A DNA stretch of 37,545 nucleotides. Origin: Deltaproteobacteria bacterium (GTDB lineage Bacteria > Desulfobacterota > Desulfarculia > Adiutricales > Adiutricaceae). Location: the NCBI GenBank assembly GCA_031264185.1, contig JAISEL010000047.1, forward strand, positions 1 through 37,545, read 5' to 3'. A program made the translations under genes and the position numbers. Within the stretch, counting starts at the first letter, position 1. Each line of letters begins with the position of its first letter. Positions 27,143-35,488 of the stretch are shown here, piece by piece. The notes below the pieces were generated by a model. It had not been told where the DNA came from. It ran no database searches and saw only the letters and a program-made list of their open reading frames with translations.

Positions 27143-27414
27143 GGCCAGATATCCCTTTATAAAGCTTTTAGTTTCTGTTATTATAAATCAGTTAATGCTG
27201 TACAACATTTATCCTGCGGTTATTAGAGTTATTGCGGAATTAATTTTGGAGTTCCGGGAATTGATTGTTTGGCTAATGGAAAATAGACTTTTTTCTGCAT
27301 ATAAATTCATATTAAATGGTTGGTCGTTTGATTTTAATTTGACTGTTTAATTGATTTAGGAAAATTAAGTAAATAAAACTATAAAAATAGTATTTTTAGA
27401 TAAGGAGTAGAGGA
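27143..27414. other. AT-rich intergenic region upstream of pilT
   Basis: The 272-bp spacer is strongly AT-rich, especially from 27260. TTGACT occurs near 27342, but no good -10 lies at the right distance, so the pilT promoter is not confidently placed. AAGGAG precedes the pilT start. No terminator for glnS is evident. Confidence 0.4.
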
Positions 27415-28497
27415 TTGGCTGTTCTGGATGCTTTTTTTAAATTCATGCACGAAGTCGGTGGCTCGGATCTTCACTTGGTTACCGGCAGCCAGCCTTTAGT
27501 CCGCCTTAAGGGCCGCATAGAAAAGATCAAATACAAGGTCTTGGAAAACGCGGAACTTAAGAAGATGCTGTACGAGATTGCCCCGGACGAGAAGATCAAG
27601 ATTTTTGAGGAAACGGGGGATGTGGATTTTGGCTATGAAATCCCCAAAATGGCCCGTTACCGGGCTAACTTTTTCAATCAGAAATGGGGGGTTGGGGCCG
27701 TTTTCCGGGAGATACCCACTCAAATTCCCTCTGTTGAGCAGTTGGGCCTGCCGACGGTTATAAGTAAACTGGCCTCTCTGCCTAAAGGTCTCGTTCTGGT
27801 GACAGGACCCACCGGGAGCGGCAAATCGACCACCTTAGCCACTATTATTGATCATGCCAACCGGACGAGACACGATCATATATTAACCATTGAAGATCCG
27901 GTCGAGTTTGTCCACCACAGCAATAACTGCGTTGTGAATCACAGGGAGGTACATACCCATACCCGCAGCTTTACTTCGGCTTTAAGGGGGGCTTTGAGGG
28001 AAGATCCCGATATTATCATGGTCGGCGAGATGCGGGATCTGGAGACCATCTCTTTGGCCCTGGAAGCGGCCAATACCGGTCACCTGGTTATGGGCACTCT
28101 CCACACCACTTCGGCCGCCTCCACTATAGACCGGATCATTGATATATTTCCGGCCAATGAGCAGTCCCAGATCAGGGCTTCCTTAGCCGACGCTATCAGG
28201 GCCGTGGTGGCCCAGACTCTTTTCCGGCGGGCCGATGCCAACGGGAGGGTGGCCGCCCTGGAGATCCTGCTGGCCACACCGGCCGTCCGCAACTTAATCC
28301 GGGAAAGTAAGATCCATCAGATTGCCACCACCATTCAGACGGGCCGCAAATTCGGAATGCAGTCCATGGACGACGCTATTTTAGATCATCTTTTATCCGG
28401 CCGCATCACCCCGGCTGACGCTTATACCCACTGCGCGGACAAAGCTAAGTTCCGCCAATACCTGACAACGCCACCAGAAGATTTTACGGACGTTTAA
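27415..28497 (+). CDS. pilT: Type IV pilus retraction ATPase PilT
   Basis: PilT is the hexameric ATPase that depolymerises type IV pili, driving twitching and DNA uptake. The 360-residue protein has the N-terminal PAS-like domain (GGSDLHLVTGSQP), Walker A GPTGSGKST (131-139), the Asp box LTIEDPVEFVH, Walker B DPDIIMVGEMRD and the His box GHLVMGTLHT. The canonical AIRNLIRE motif near the C terminus appears as AVRNLIRES. The start is TTG, preceded by AAGGAG seven bases upstream and consistent with the family N terminus. It is first in a run of four closely spaced plus-strand genes. No pilin, pilB or pilC is in the window, so the pilus itself must be encoded elsewhere. Confidence 0.95.
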   Translation: MAVLDAFFKFMHEVGGSDLHLVTGSQPLVRLKGRIEKIKYKVLENAELKKMLYEIAPDEKIKIFEETGDVDFGYEIPKMARYRANFFNQKWGVGAVFREIPTQIPSVEQLGLPTVISKLASLPKGLVLVTGPTGSGKSTTLATIIDHANRTRHDHILTIEDPVEFVHHSNNCVVNHREVHTHTRSFTSALRGALREDPDIIMVGEMRDLETISLALEAANTGHLVMGTLHTTSAASTIDRIIDIFPANEQSQIRASLADAIRAVVAQTLFRRADANGRVAALEILLATPAVRNLIRESKIHQIATTIQTGRKFGMQSMDDAILDHLLSGRITPADAYTHCADKAKFRQYLTTPPEDFTDV

Positions 28498-28499
28498 AG

Positions 28500-29810
28500 A
28501 TGCTGCACCTCTTTCACCTGGAATACATTCTTGGCAAGCTCATGAATGCCGCTCCAGATGTTTCCGACATTAACATGACCGTAGGCCACCCTATTCAGGT
28601 GGAAAGCGGCGGTCAGCTGATGCCGGTTTACTTCCAGCCGGAGATCCGCGCCCTGACTCCCTATCAGACCGAGGCTCTGGCTTTAAGCTTACTTCGGGGC
28701 GATCGCCATTTAATTACCACTTTACTTGACCAGGGCAGCTGCGATTTATCCTTTAATCTGGAAAACAAGGCCCGTTTCAGGGTCAATATCTTCTCCCAGC
28801 AGGGCCGTTACAGTATTGTCATGCGGAAGCTGGACAACTATATCCGTTCCGTCGAAGATTTGGGTCTGCCGCCCATATTCCTTAACATGGCTAAAGAGAA
28901 AAACGGCATTATTCTGGTGACCGGGGCCACCGGGACCGGCAAAACGACTTCTCTGGCCGCTATTCTAGACGAGATCAACCGTTCCCAGGCTGTTCACGTC
29001 GTGACATTGGAAGATCCGGTGGAATTCATCCACATGCCCAAAATGTCCACATTTAATCAAAGGGAGCTGGGCACGGACTTCCGGACGTTTTCCGAAGGTC
29101 TGCGCTCGGCTTTGCGCCAGGCCCCCAAGGTCATCCTAGTCGGCGAGATGCGGGACCGGGAAACCGTGGAAATGGCGTTGTCGGCTGCCGAAACAGGCCA
29201 CTTGGTTTTTTCCACTCTCCATACTGTGGATACCGGCACCACGGTTAACCGTATTATAGGCCTGTTTGATCACGATGAGGAAAAACTCATCCGGGTCCGT
29301 CTGGCCGATTCCATAAGGTGGGTTGTAAGTCAGCGCCTTATGCCAAAAATAGGCGGCGGCCGGGTGGCTGCTCTGGAGGTCATGGGCTCCAGCTTGTTAA
29401 TTAAAGATATCATCACCAACGGCGAAACTCCGGACAAGACGTTTTACGGGGCCGTCGAATCCATGCGGCCCCTGGGCTTTCAGACTTTTGACCAGCACAT
29501 TCTGGATCTTTTCAGCCAGAAAGTCATTAATGAGGAAACCGCCAGGACATTCTCTTCCCGCAAGAACATCATGGCCAGGGGAATTGATACCCTTAAAGCG
29601 GCGGCCGGAGAATCCATTTACGACATTAACGATCTGACCCTGGAAGAACCGGAGGAACCCCAGGATACTCAAGAATCCCAGGCTCTGTCCAGACATGAGG
29701 ATGTGCCGGATACTCCGGCCAGAACGGCCGACGCCAGGATCCGGTCAGGCGGTCCGCCTCAGCCCGCCGGGCCCCAGTCCCAGGTTGTTCGCCGGTCTTT
29801 CACCGACTGA
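28500..29810 (+). CDS. Second PilT/PilU-type retraction ATPase with extended C terminus
   Basis: This 436-residue paralogue of PilT begins two bases after the pilT stop. It keeps Walker A GATGTGKTT (142-150), the Asp box TLEDPVEFIH, Walker B PKVILVGEMRD and the His box GHLVFSTLHT, so it should be an active ATPase. After the conserved ATPase core it has a disordered Glu/Pro/Gln-rich tail of about 75 residues (EEPEEPQDTQESQ), which PilT lacks. PilU-like paralogues usually act together with PilT to raise retraction force, and adjacency supports that. Calling it PilU strictly would need a tree. Confidence 0.93.
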   Translation: MLHLFHLEYILGKLMNAAPDVSDINMTVGHPIQVESGGQLMPVYFQPEIRALTPYQTEALALSLLRGDRHLITTLLDQGSCDLSFNLENKARFRVNIFSQQGRYSIVMRKLDNYIRSVEDLGLPPIFLNMAKEKNGIILVTGATGTGKTTSLAAILDEINRSQAVHVVTLEDPVEFIHMPKMSTFNQRELGTDFRTFSEGLRSALRQAPKVILVGEMRDRETVEMALSAAETGHLVFSTLHTVDTGTTVNRIIGLFDHDEEKLIRVRLADSIRWVVSQRLMPKIGGGRVAALEVMGSSLLIKDIITNGETPDKTFYGAVESMRPLGFQTFDQHILDLFSQKVINEETARTFSSRKNIMARGIDTLKAAAGESIYDINDLTLEEPEEPQDTQESQALSRHEDVPDTPARTADARIRSGGPPQPAGPQSQVVRRSFTD

Positions 29811-29829
29811 TACTGTCCGGAGACAGGCT

Positions 29830-30561
29830 ATGCATATTGAATGCCAGTATTGCCATAAAAGATTAAGTGTTGCCGACGATAAGGTAGAGTACGGAAAGCC
29901 TTTTAATTTCATATGCCCCAGCTGTAAAGTAAAAAATACTTTTACTCCCATGCCGCCCGAAGAGGCCGCTCCGCCGCCGCCTCAGGACATGGCTCAGACC
30001 CAGATGCCCGCTCCGGCTCCGGCCGCGCCGACAGTTCCGGAAATACCGCCGCCGCCGCCGCGGGAAGCGGTTGTGGCCGGGGCCGCTCCGGTGGAGATCA
30101 GCGCTTCCCAGTTTGATGAGATGGCCGAGGGCTTAAAAGCCGCTCTGGTGGCTTACGACAGCGAAGAGATCCAGGACATGCTCTACACTAAGCTGTCTAA
30201 TATGGGCTTTAAGCCTTTTATAGCCTTAAATGTCCGCGACGCCGTCAAGCAGCTGAAGTTCGGGCGTTTTCAGCTCATGCTCATTCAGGAGGATTATTAC
30301 GGAGCCACTCTCACCAGCAATCAGCTTATCAGGGCGGTCAACGGCCTGGAACTGAGCATACGGCACGAAATGTTCATTGCCGTCATCGGGCCCAGTTTTA
30401 CGTCCCTGGATGATCTGACCGCCTTTTCCCTGTCTCTGGATACGGTCATTAATACGGCGGACATAGAGGATATTGAGAGGATATTAATCAGCGGCATGGG
30501 TCATGTCCAGAAGTTCTACGCTACGTATAATGAGATGCTTCTGGCCCGGGGCCTGGATTAG
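29830..30561 (+). CDS. Zinc-ribbon protein with C-terminal receiver-like domain
   Basis: From the ATG at 29830 (GGAG about ten bases upstream) the protein is 243 residues. The first 40 residues form a zinc ribbon with CQYC and CPSC pairs, similar to the MJ0042-type finger. A Pro/Ala-rich linker (45-90) follows, then a domain of about 140 residues with alternating helices and strands that resembles a response-regulator fold (AYDSEEIQDMLYTKLSNMGF, FQLMLIQEDYYG) but lacks clear phospho-acceptor acidic residues. It sits between the second pilT-like gene and the NYN gene and probably shares their transcript. A role in pilus or motility control is guessed only from position. Confidence 0.75.
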   Translation: MHIECQYCHKRLSVADDKVEYGKPFNFICPSCKVKNTFTPMPPEEAAPPPPQDMAQTQMPAPAPAAPTVPEIPPPPPREAVVAGAAPVEISASQFDEMAEGLKAALVAYDSEEIQDMLYTKLSNMGFKPFIALNVRDAVKQLKFGRFQLMLIQEDYYGATLTSNQLIRAVNGLELSIRHEMFIAVIGPSFTSLDDLTAFSLSLDTVINTADIEDIERILISGMGHVQKFYATYNEMLLARGLD

Positions 30562-30584
30562 GCCGGCCTCAGGGAGGAAAGACG

Positions 30585-31454
30585 GTGGTCTTAATCAAAG
30601 ACTCCGCTGCGGCTATTGATCAATTGGCGGTCTTAATTGACGCCGATAACGCCCAGCCGTCAGTCTTGCCCAATCTCATGCAGGAAGTAGCCAGTTTCGG
30701 CCTGGCCATCGTCCGGCGGATCTACGGCGACTTTTCAGAACAAAAAGGCTGCCACTGGCGTCAGTATCTCCAGCCTCTGGCCATCAAACCCATCCAGCAG
30801 TTTGCCTACACCAAAGGCAAAAATGCCACTGATTCGTCCCTTATTATAGATGCCATGGATTTGCTCTATACTCTGCCTTTGGACGGATTCTGCTTAGTCA
30901 CAAGTGACAGCGATTTTACGGGCCTGGCTATACGTCTCAGGGAATCGGGCAAAAAAGTTTACGGATTCGGGGAAGAAAAGACTCCCCAGTCTTTTCGCAG
31001 CGCCTGCAATAAGTTCATTTTAACTGAGCTTTTACGGGACAACGCTTTGCCTAAAGACTCAAAAAGGCCCAAAGACAGCAGAGGCCCGGAAGAGGAGGGA
31101 GGACCGGAAGAATCTAATAACCACGCTGGGGTCCCGAATATTTTGACCGAGCTGGGCCCCGATTCCAATCTGCCGGTCAAAAACCCCAATCTGCCGGTTA
31201 ATCTTTTTCTTTGGGCGGTTGAGAAAACGGCTCATGACGACGGCTGGGTGCTTTTAAGCGAGTTCGGCAGTTACATAAATCAGATTAAGCCGGACTTCGA
31301 TTCCCGCAAATACGGATACAAAAAGCTTTCCGACCTGGTGACCAATGAGACGGGCTTATTCAAAGTGGAAAAAAGAAAGCTCGGCGACAGCGGCAATTAC
31401 AATATTTATCTGCGGCTTTGCGATTTGAAGCTCAAGGCGCCTAAAGCTAAATAA
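30585..31454 (+). CDS. NYN-domain (PIN-like) nuclease with OST-HTH/LOTUS domain
   Basis: The 289-residue protein begins with a NYN/LabA-type domain that has the acidic metal-binding pattern of PIN-like nucleases: AVLIDADN (Asp19, Asp21), ATDSSLIIDAMDLL (Asp83, Asp89) and LVTSDSDF (Asp108, Asp110). A charged linker with a short repeat (NLPVKNPNLPVN) leads to a C-terminal OST-HTH/LOTUS domain (about 203-275, with GWVLLSEFGSYINQIKP and the YGYKKLSDLV core). This layout is known in bacteria and eukaryotes and suggests RNA binding and cleavage, but substrates are unknown. GTG start with GGAGG eight to ten bases upstream. It is the last gene in the pilT cluster. Confidence 0.9.
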   Translation: MVLIKDSAAAIDQLAVLIDADNAQPSVLPNLMQEVASFGLAIVRRIYGDFSEQKGCHWRQYLQPLAIKPIQQFAYTKGKNATDSSLIIDAMDLLYTLPLDGFCLVTSDSDFTGLAIRLRESGKKVYGFGEEKTPQSFRSACNKFILTELLRDNALPKDSKRPKDSRGPEEEGGPEESNNHAGVPNILTELGPDSNLPVKNPNLPVNLFLWAVEKTAHDDGWVLLSEFGSYINQIKPDFDSRKYGYKKLSDLVTNETGLFKVEKRKLGDSGNYNIYLRLCDLKLKAPKAK

Positions 31455-31677
31455 AAGTTTCGGCGGGCTGCAAAAAAGTTCACTTCAGAAGGGCCGTTGC
31501 TTCAGGTCAAATGATTTTGAACCTTGTATCGTATTTTATACGGGTCGGTCTTGGAAATTTGGGAGGTCAATTTTTTTCCGCCTCCTGGCAAATTCAAAAA
31601 GCTCATTTGTCCCAACAGGCTGTCAGGTAAATTTTTCCGCAGGATGAGTATAATCAGCCGGGAATTTTGTCTTAGTT

Positions 31678-33318
31678 TTAGTAATCCTCCTCCCCATCAT
31701 CCTCATCATCATCCTCATCATAATCCTCCTCCTCATCATAATCCTCCTCCTCCTCCTCATCATAATCATCCTCCTCCTCATCATCATCATCATAATCATC
31801 ATAATCATCCTCATCATAATAATCATCATCCTCATAATCCTCCTCCTCCTCCCAGGCATTCCATTCATCGAGGAGACGTTTGAATTCGGCCGGGTCCATA
31901 ATTCTGGCCAAATTACTCCAGGAGTCATCATTATCCTCAGAGGCGTCCTTGAGCAGTGATACGGTTTTCTTTAACTCAGTGCCGGAAAGTTTGGGAATTT
32001 TATCCGTCCCCAGAACCTCTAGGATCGCTTTGATTTGGGGAGGGCAGTAAAAGGCCAGAGCGATTTTCTGAGGCAGCGTGAATTGCTCAAGGGGTAATTT
32101 TTTCTTGGCCAGAACTGCGTAAGACTTTTCGGTCAGGGATTGGACAAGTAGTTCCTCAAAATCATGCAATAGCTCCATGGGCCAAAAGCCGCCGTGTTTC
32201 CGCCATTTTTCGCCGATTTCGGTGATTTTATCAAAACTGGCCAGAAGCTCAATCTGTTCGGAATGACTAAAGGAATCATTTTGGGATGTCTTGTTGGATA
32301 TGGAAAGGCAATGGAGCAGGTAAAGCTCCTGGTCGTTCCAGTTCCAGTTTTTGAGGAGAAAAGCCAGGCAATTAGTCGGGTTAAACCCATTAAATTGTGA
32401 TTCAATGACAGCGTTAATCGTTTTAATTATGTCATCAAGGCTGTCGATGGAATCTAAGTCGGGGAATTCTTTAAGAGTGGATTTCAGGTATTCCCGGTAG
32501 CAGCTGGCCAAGGACCTGTTGAGACTGGGCATGAATTTCAGGGCCATCAACCTGGCCCCGTTGTACCAGTCTTCCCCGTACAGATTCCGGCCGACAGAGC
32601 AGAAGATATTCCAAACCGAAACCAGAACAGGGTGAGGAGGCTGGCGCTTTATTTTTATGAAAGTCTCACAGGAATATAATTCAGTTAAATCTCCGAAATC
32701 GTTTTCAGTGTCATTCAATTTAAGATGATATAACAAGCTGGCCAGTCTGGACAAATCCTGAATCAGGGGGGCATCGGGGGTGCCTTCCAGAAGCTGCCCT
32801 ATTTTTTGGACAGTGGTCCGGAAACTTCGGAAAGGGGTGATTTTTTGGGCAGCCAAGAGAGATTGAGCTTGTTTTTTGAGTTTTTTGACTAATTGGGGTA
32901 AAGAGTCCTCTGTTTTAGTTTTAGCGGCCTTTTGGTTTAAGAGTTTCAAACCCAGGACACGGTAAGGTTCAGGTAATGATTCGAGCTCTTTTTTTCCTGG
33001 AAACTGGCCCTTTTGCGGTTCCCGGATCAGAGCCATAGCCACTTGGCCGCAGGCCTTGAATGTTTCGTCGGCAGCCCCCTCGGTTAAGAGTTTACTGGCC
33101 AGATCTTCAATGTCTTCCGGCCTGGGGCTCTTGACCAGGGTTTGAGTTAAGGCGTTATAAATGGAGTAGGGGAGGTGCTTCCCCCACTCGGTTCGCTCGG
33201 CTTTGGACCGATCCCGAAAGTAGATGTCATTGAAGGTCCGCCATTGACCGGCCTTCCAGAATTTGGCCAAACGATTGGCCAGATAGCTTGGTATGGGGGG
33301 AGCGGGGTGTTGGGACAT
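31678..33318 (-). CDS. Unknown helical protein with extreme Asp/Glu/Tyr tail, in Hsp70 cassette
   Basis: I do not recognise a family for this 546-residue protein. The first 485 residues are mixed and mostly helical, with Trp-rich spots (LKNWNWNDQELY, EKWRKHGGFW) and no signal peptide or membrane segment. The last 57 residues consist of 47 acidic residues, nine tyrosines and one glycine, ending EEDY. The start ATG overlaps the stop of the DnaK-like gene by one base (TAATG), so it is translationally coupled to it. Acidic tails of this kind can bind basic proteins or act as solubility or histone-mimic tags. A client-binding or substrate role in the chaperone cassette is an inference. Confidence 0.8.
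   Translation of the reverse strand: MSQHPAPPIPSYLANRLAKFWKAGQWRTFNDIYFRDRSKAERTEWGKHLPYSIYNALTQTLVKSPRPEDIEDLASKLLTEGAADETFKACGQVAMALIREPQKGQFPGKKELESLPEPYRVLGLKLLNQKAAKTKTEDSLPQLVKKLKKQAQSLLAAQKITPFRSFRTTVQKIGQLLEGTPDAPLIQDLSRLASLLYHLKLNDTENDFGDLTELYSCETFIKIKRQPPHPVLVSVWNIFCSVGRNLYGEDWYNGARLMALKFMPSLNRSLASCYREYLKSTLKEFPDLDSIDSLDDIIKTINAVIESQFNGFNPTNCLAFLLKNWNWNDQELYLLHCLSISNKTSQNDSFSHSEQIELLASFDKITEIGEKWRKHGGFWPMELLHDFEELLVQSLTEKSYAVLAKKKLPLEQFTLPQKIALAFYCPPQIKAILEVLGTDKIPKLSGTELKKTVSLLKDASEDNDDSWSNLARIMDPAEFKRLLDEWNAWEEEEDYEDDDYYDEDDYDDYDDDDEEEDDYDEEEEEDYDEEEDYDEDDDEDDGEEDY
31682..31854. repeat. 173-bp G-free low-complexity tract
   Basis: The plus strand contains only A, C and T over 173 bases, made of imperfect CCT, CAT and AAT triplets. 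It encodes the Asp/Glu/Tyr tail of the minus-strand gene. Repeats in whole codons would change the tail length without shifting the frame. Confidence 0.9.
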
Positions 33319-35111
33319 TACTGGATGTTTTCCATGAAGATTAAAAGTTCGTCCTCCACGTCGTCGATATCGCCGGAGTCCTCGTGCAAGGCCTTGGTAT
33401 ATTTATCCAGGAGATCGGAAAGCTTGGCCAAATCCTCTTGGTTTTCCAGAGATTCCAGAAGGTTTTTCGCCCTTTTGATGGTGAAATTCAAACCTATTTC
33501 CTGATTTTCGGGCTCCTGAGCTTCCTCGTCCCACTCTTCCTCAGGAATTCCGTCATCGGAATCTTCGGAATTGCCTTTGAGGAAGCCCTTTAATTTGGCC
33601 GTTAAGGTCCGGCCGTCTTTTTTCAGGAAGGATAATCCTTTGCTCAGTCCGGAGCCGGACGGGCGATCCGGGGAACGGCTGTCAATATCAATTTCCATTT
33701 TGCGACGATAGCCTATCTGTTCGGCCACCAAATGGATCATACCGTTAATGTCGTAGGAAAATTCCACCTCAATAGGGGTCCTGGAGGAGACCTTGTTTAA
33801 AAAGAACGGAGTCTGGCTGATTAACTCATTTTTCTCAGGATACTCAGATTCTCCCTGATAGACACAGAGCAAGCCCATTTCCTGGTTTGGCATATTGGTG
33901 CTGAATATATGGGAACGGGTGGACGGGATGGGTGTGTTGCGCGGAATAATTGGTATGCAGCGCAACTCCATCTGATTGACCAGAGCTTCTAAACTCAGCG
34001 TATGAGCCGTGACGTCCACCAGAACCTGCTCGGCCTGCTCACCGGTAATCAGCCCCCCCTGAATGGCTGCGCCATGGGCTACGCTCAAATCGGGATCCAC
34101 CACCGGCAGTTGGGATTTCCCGAAAAGAACTCCCAGTTTTTCGGAGATTACGGGCATCCTGGTCATACCGCCAACCAGTAAAACCCGGTCAATATCCCTG
34201 GCTTTCAGGCCTGATTCCGACAGAGCCCTGTTCACGCATTCCAGACTGCGGTCGACTAAAGGCATGGCCAAGGCTTCCAACTGCGGGCGGTTGAAGTTCA
34301 GGGCCAAAGAGTAAGTCCGTCCTTTAGGTCCGGGAATTGCAGCTTCCTCGATCTTGGTCGTGCCTCTGGCGGACAGGATGATTTTGGCTTTTTCGGCTAT
34401 GGAAGTCAGACGGGCCAGAGCCGGCCGGTAATCGGTCAGATCGACATTGTGGGCCTCTTTGATATGTTCCAGGAAAAATCCGGCAATTAAAGCGTCCAGA
34501 TCGTCTCCCCCCAGACGGGTGTCCCCGGTACTGGCCAAAACCTCTATTATGGCCTCCATCCGGAGTACGGAGACATCAAAAGTCCCCCCGCCCAGATCGT
34601 AAGCTAAAGCGTGCCGCCAGCCATGGTCCCGGGCTCCGTCCTTGATCAGATCGTAAAAAAGGGCGGCGGCGGTGGGCTCATTTATGATGCGCTCAACTTT
34701 CAATCCCGCCTTCTCGCCGGCCAGAATCGTCGCCTTTCTCTGGGCTTCACTGAAATAGGCCGGCACCGTTATGACCACCCTTTCCACTTCCAGGTTTTCC
34801 AGGTTTTTGGCTTCTTGGCACAGGTACTTTAAAATCAGGGCTGAGATGTCCTCGGGCCGGTAGTTCCGGCCGCTCAAGACAATTTCCCGGTCAGAACCCA
34901 TAAGACGCTTGACTGACCGGACCGATTCTTCGGGATAGGCCAGATAACGGTTTAAGGCCTTACGGCCTACCAGAATTTCAGAGCCGTCCGCACTGACGAC
35001 CGAAGGGACAATGCCGTTTCCTTCTATGGGTATAACCCTGGGAACTCCGTCCAAAACGGAAAGACAGGAATTGGTGGTGCCGAGATCAATGCCGAATATT
35101 TTATTTTTCAT
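33318..35111 (-). CDS. Divergent DnaK/Hsp70-family ATPase
   Basis: The 597-residue protein (ATG at 35111; GTG one codon earlier is possible) has a complete Hsp70 nucleotide-binding domain: FGIDLGTTNSC, VVITVPAYFSEAQR, AYDLGGGTFDVSV and LLVGGMTRMP. The interdomain linker reads VLVDVTAHTLSLEA instead of the usual VLLLDVTPLSLG. A beta-rich substrate domain (about 365-480) follows, then a shortened alpha part with an acidic stretch (EDSDDGIPEEEWDEE). The C terminus ENIQ is not a canonical DnaK tail. Its start overlaps the J-like gene stop by one base (TGATG), and its stop overlaps the next start. It lies in a cassette with GrpE-like and J-like partners and is probably a specialised, not housekeeping, Hsp70. 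Confidence 0.92.
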   Translation of the reverse strand: MKNKIFGIDLGTTNSCLSVLDGVPRVIPIEGNGIVPSVVSADGSEILVGRKALNRYLAYPEESVRSVKRLMGSDREIVLSGRNYRPEDISALILKYLCQEAKNLENLEVERVVITVPAYFSEAQRKATILAGEKAGLKVERIINEPTAAALFYDLIKDGARDHGWRHALAYDLGGGTFDVSVLRMEAIIEVLASTGDTRLGGDDLDALIAGFFLEHIKEAHNVDLTDYRPALARLTSIAEKAKIILSARGTTKIEEAAIPGPKGRTYSLALNFNRPQLEALAMPLVDRSLECVNRALSESGLKARDIDRVLLVGGMTRMPVISEKLGVLFGKSQLPVVDPDLSVAHGAAIQGGLITGEQAEQVLVDVTAHTLSLEALVNQMELRCIPIIPRNTPIPSTRSHIFSTNMPNQEMGLLCVYQGESEYPEKNELISQTPFFLNKVSSRTPIEVEFSYDINGMIHLVAEQIGYRRKMEIDIDSRSPDRPSGSGLSKGLSFLKKDGRTLTAKLKGFLKGNSEDSDDGIPEEEWDEEAQEPENQEIGLNFTIKRAKNLLESLENQEDLAKLSDLLDKYTKALHEDSGDIDDVEDELLIFMENIQ

Positions 35112-35488
35112 CACTGAGGTTTCCTAAAAGTCACAGTTTTAGGATTGAGGTCATTTAAAAGATCCCGGTTTCGCTCCCAGATCGAGCGGTCGGCTGAAAT
35201 CAGACAATCGAATGAATTAAAATCCGGGTCCTGAGGCAATTCCAGATGATCGCCCAGGAAAAAGCCGGCGTATTGAAAGCCGTCTCGCATCCGGGCGGAG
35301 GAGGCGAAAGATTTGGCCACAATTTCTTCGGCCAGAGAAAGTTCATCGTAAGCTAATTGAATTTTGCGGAATCTGTCCGGAAAATGTTCCGGAGGATAAC
35401 GCCGGACCAGCCGGACATAAGCCTCGCGGACCTTTTCTTTGGATGATCCAGGGCTGACTTTCAGGGTTCTGTAAGAGGAAAGGAACAT
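35111..35488 (-). CDS. J-domain-like protein without the HPD motif
   Basis: The 125-residue protein begins with a J-domain-like helical hairpin: YRTLKVSPGSSKEKVREAYVRLVRRY, then PPEHFPDRFRKIQLAYDEL. In classical J-domains the loop after helix II is HPD, which triggers Hsp70 ATPase activity; here it is PPE (residues 32-34). The rest has no recognised domain. The ATG has AGGAG five bases upstream and is well supported. It overlaps the end of the GrpE-like frame by 146 bp in another frame and ends with TGATG overlap into the DnaK-like start. Placement next to a DnaK-like gene makes a co-chaperone role likely, but with an altered mode of activation. Confidence 0.82.
   Translation of the reverse strand: MFLSSYRTLKVSPGSSKEKVREAYVRLVRRYPPEHFPDRFRKIQLAYDELSLAEEIVAKSFASSARMRDGFQYAGFFLGDHLELPQDPDFNSFDCLISADRSIWERNRDLLNDLNPKTVTFRKPQ

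Noticed and set aside
31524-31883. Plus-strand frame rich in His and Pro, and a minus-strand frame rich in Met and Arg, over the low-complexity tract
   Set aside because: These are other-frame readings of the triplet repeat that encodes the acidic tail; the acidic frame belongs to a 546-codon gene and is the real one.
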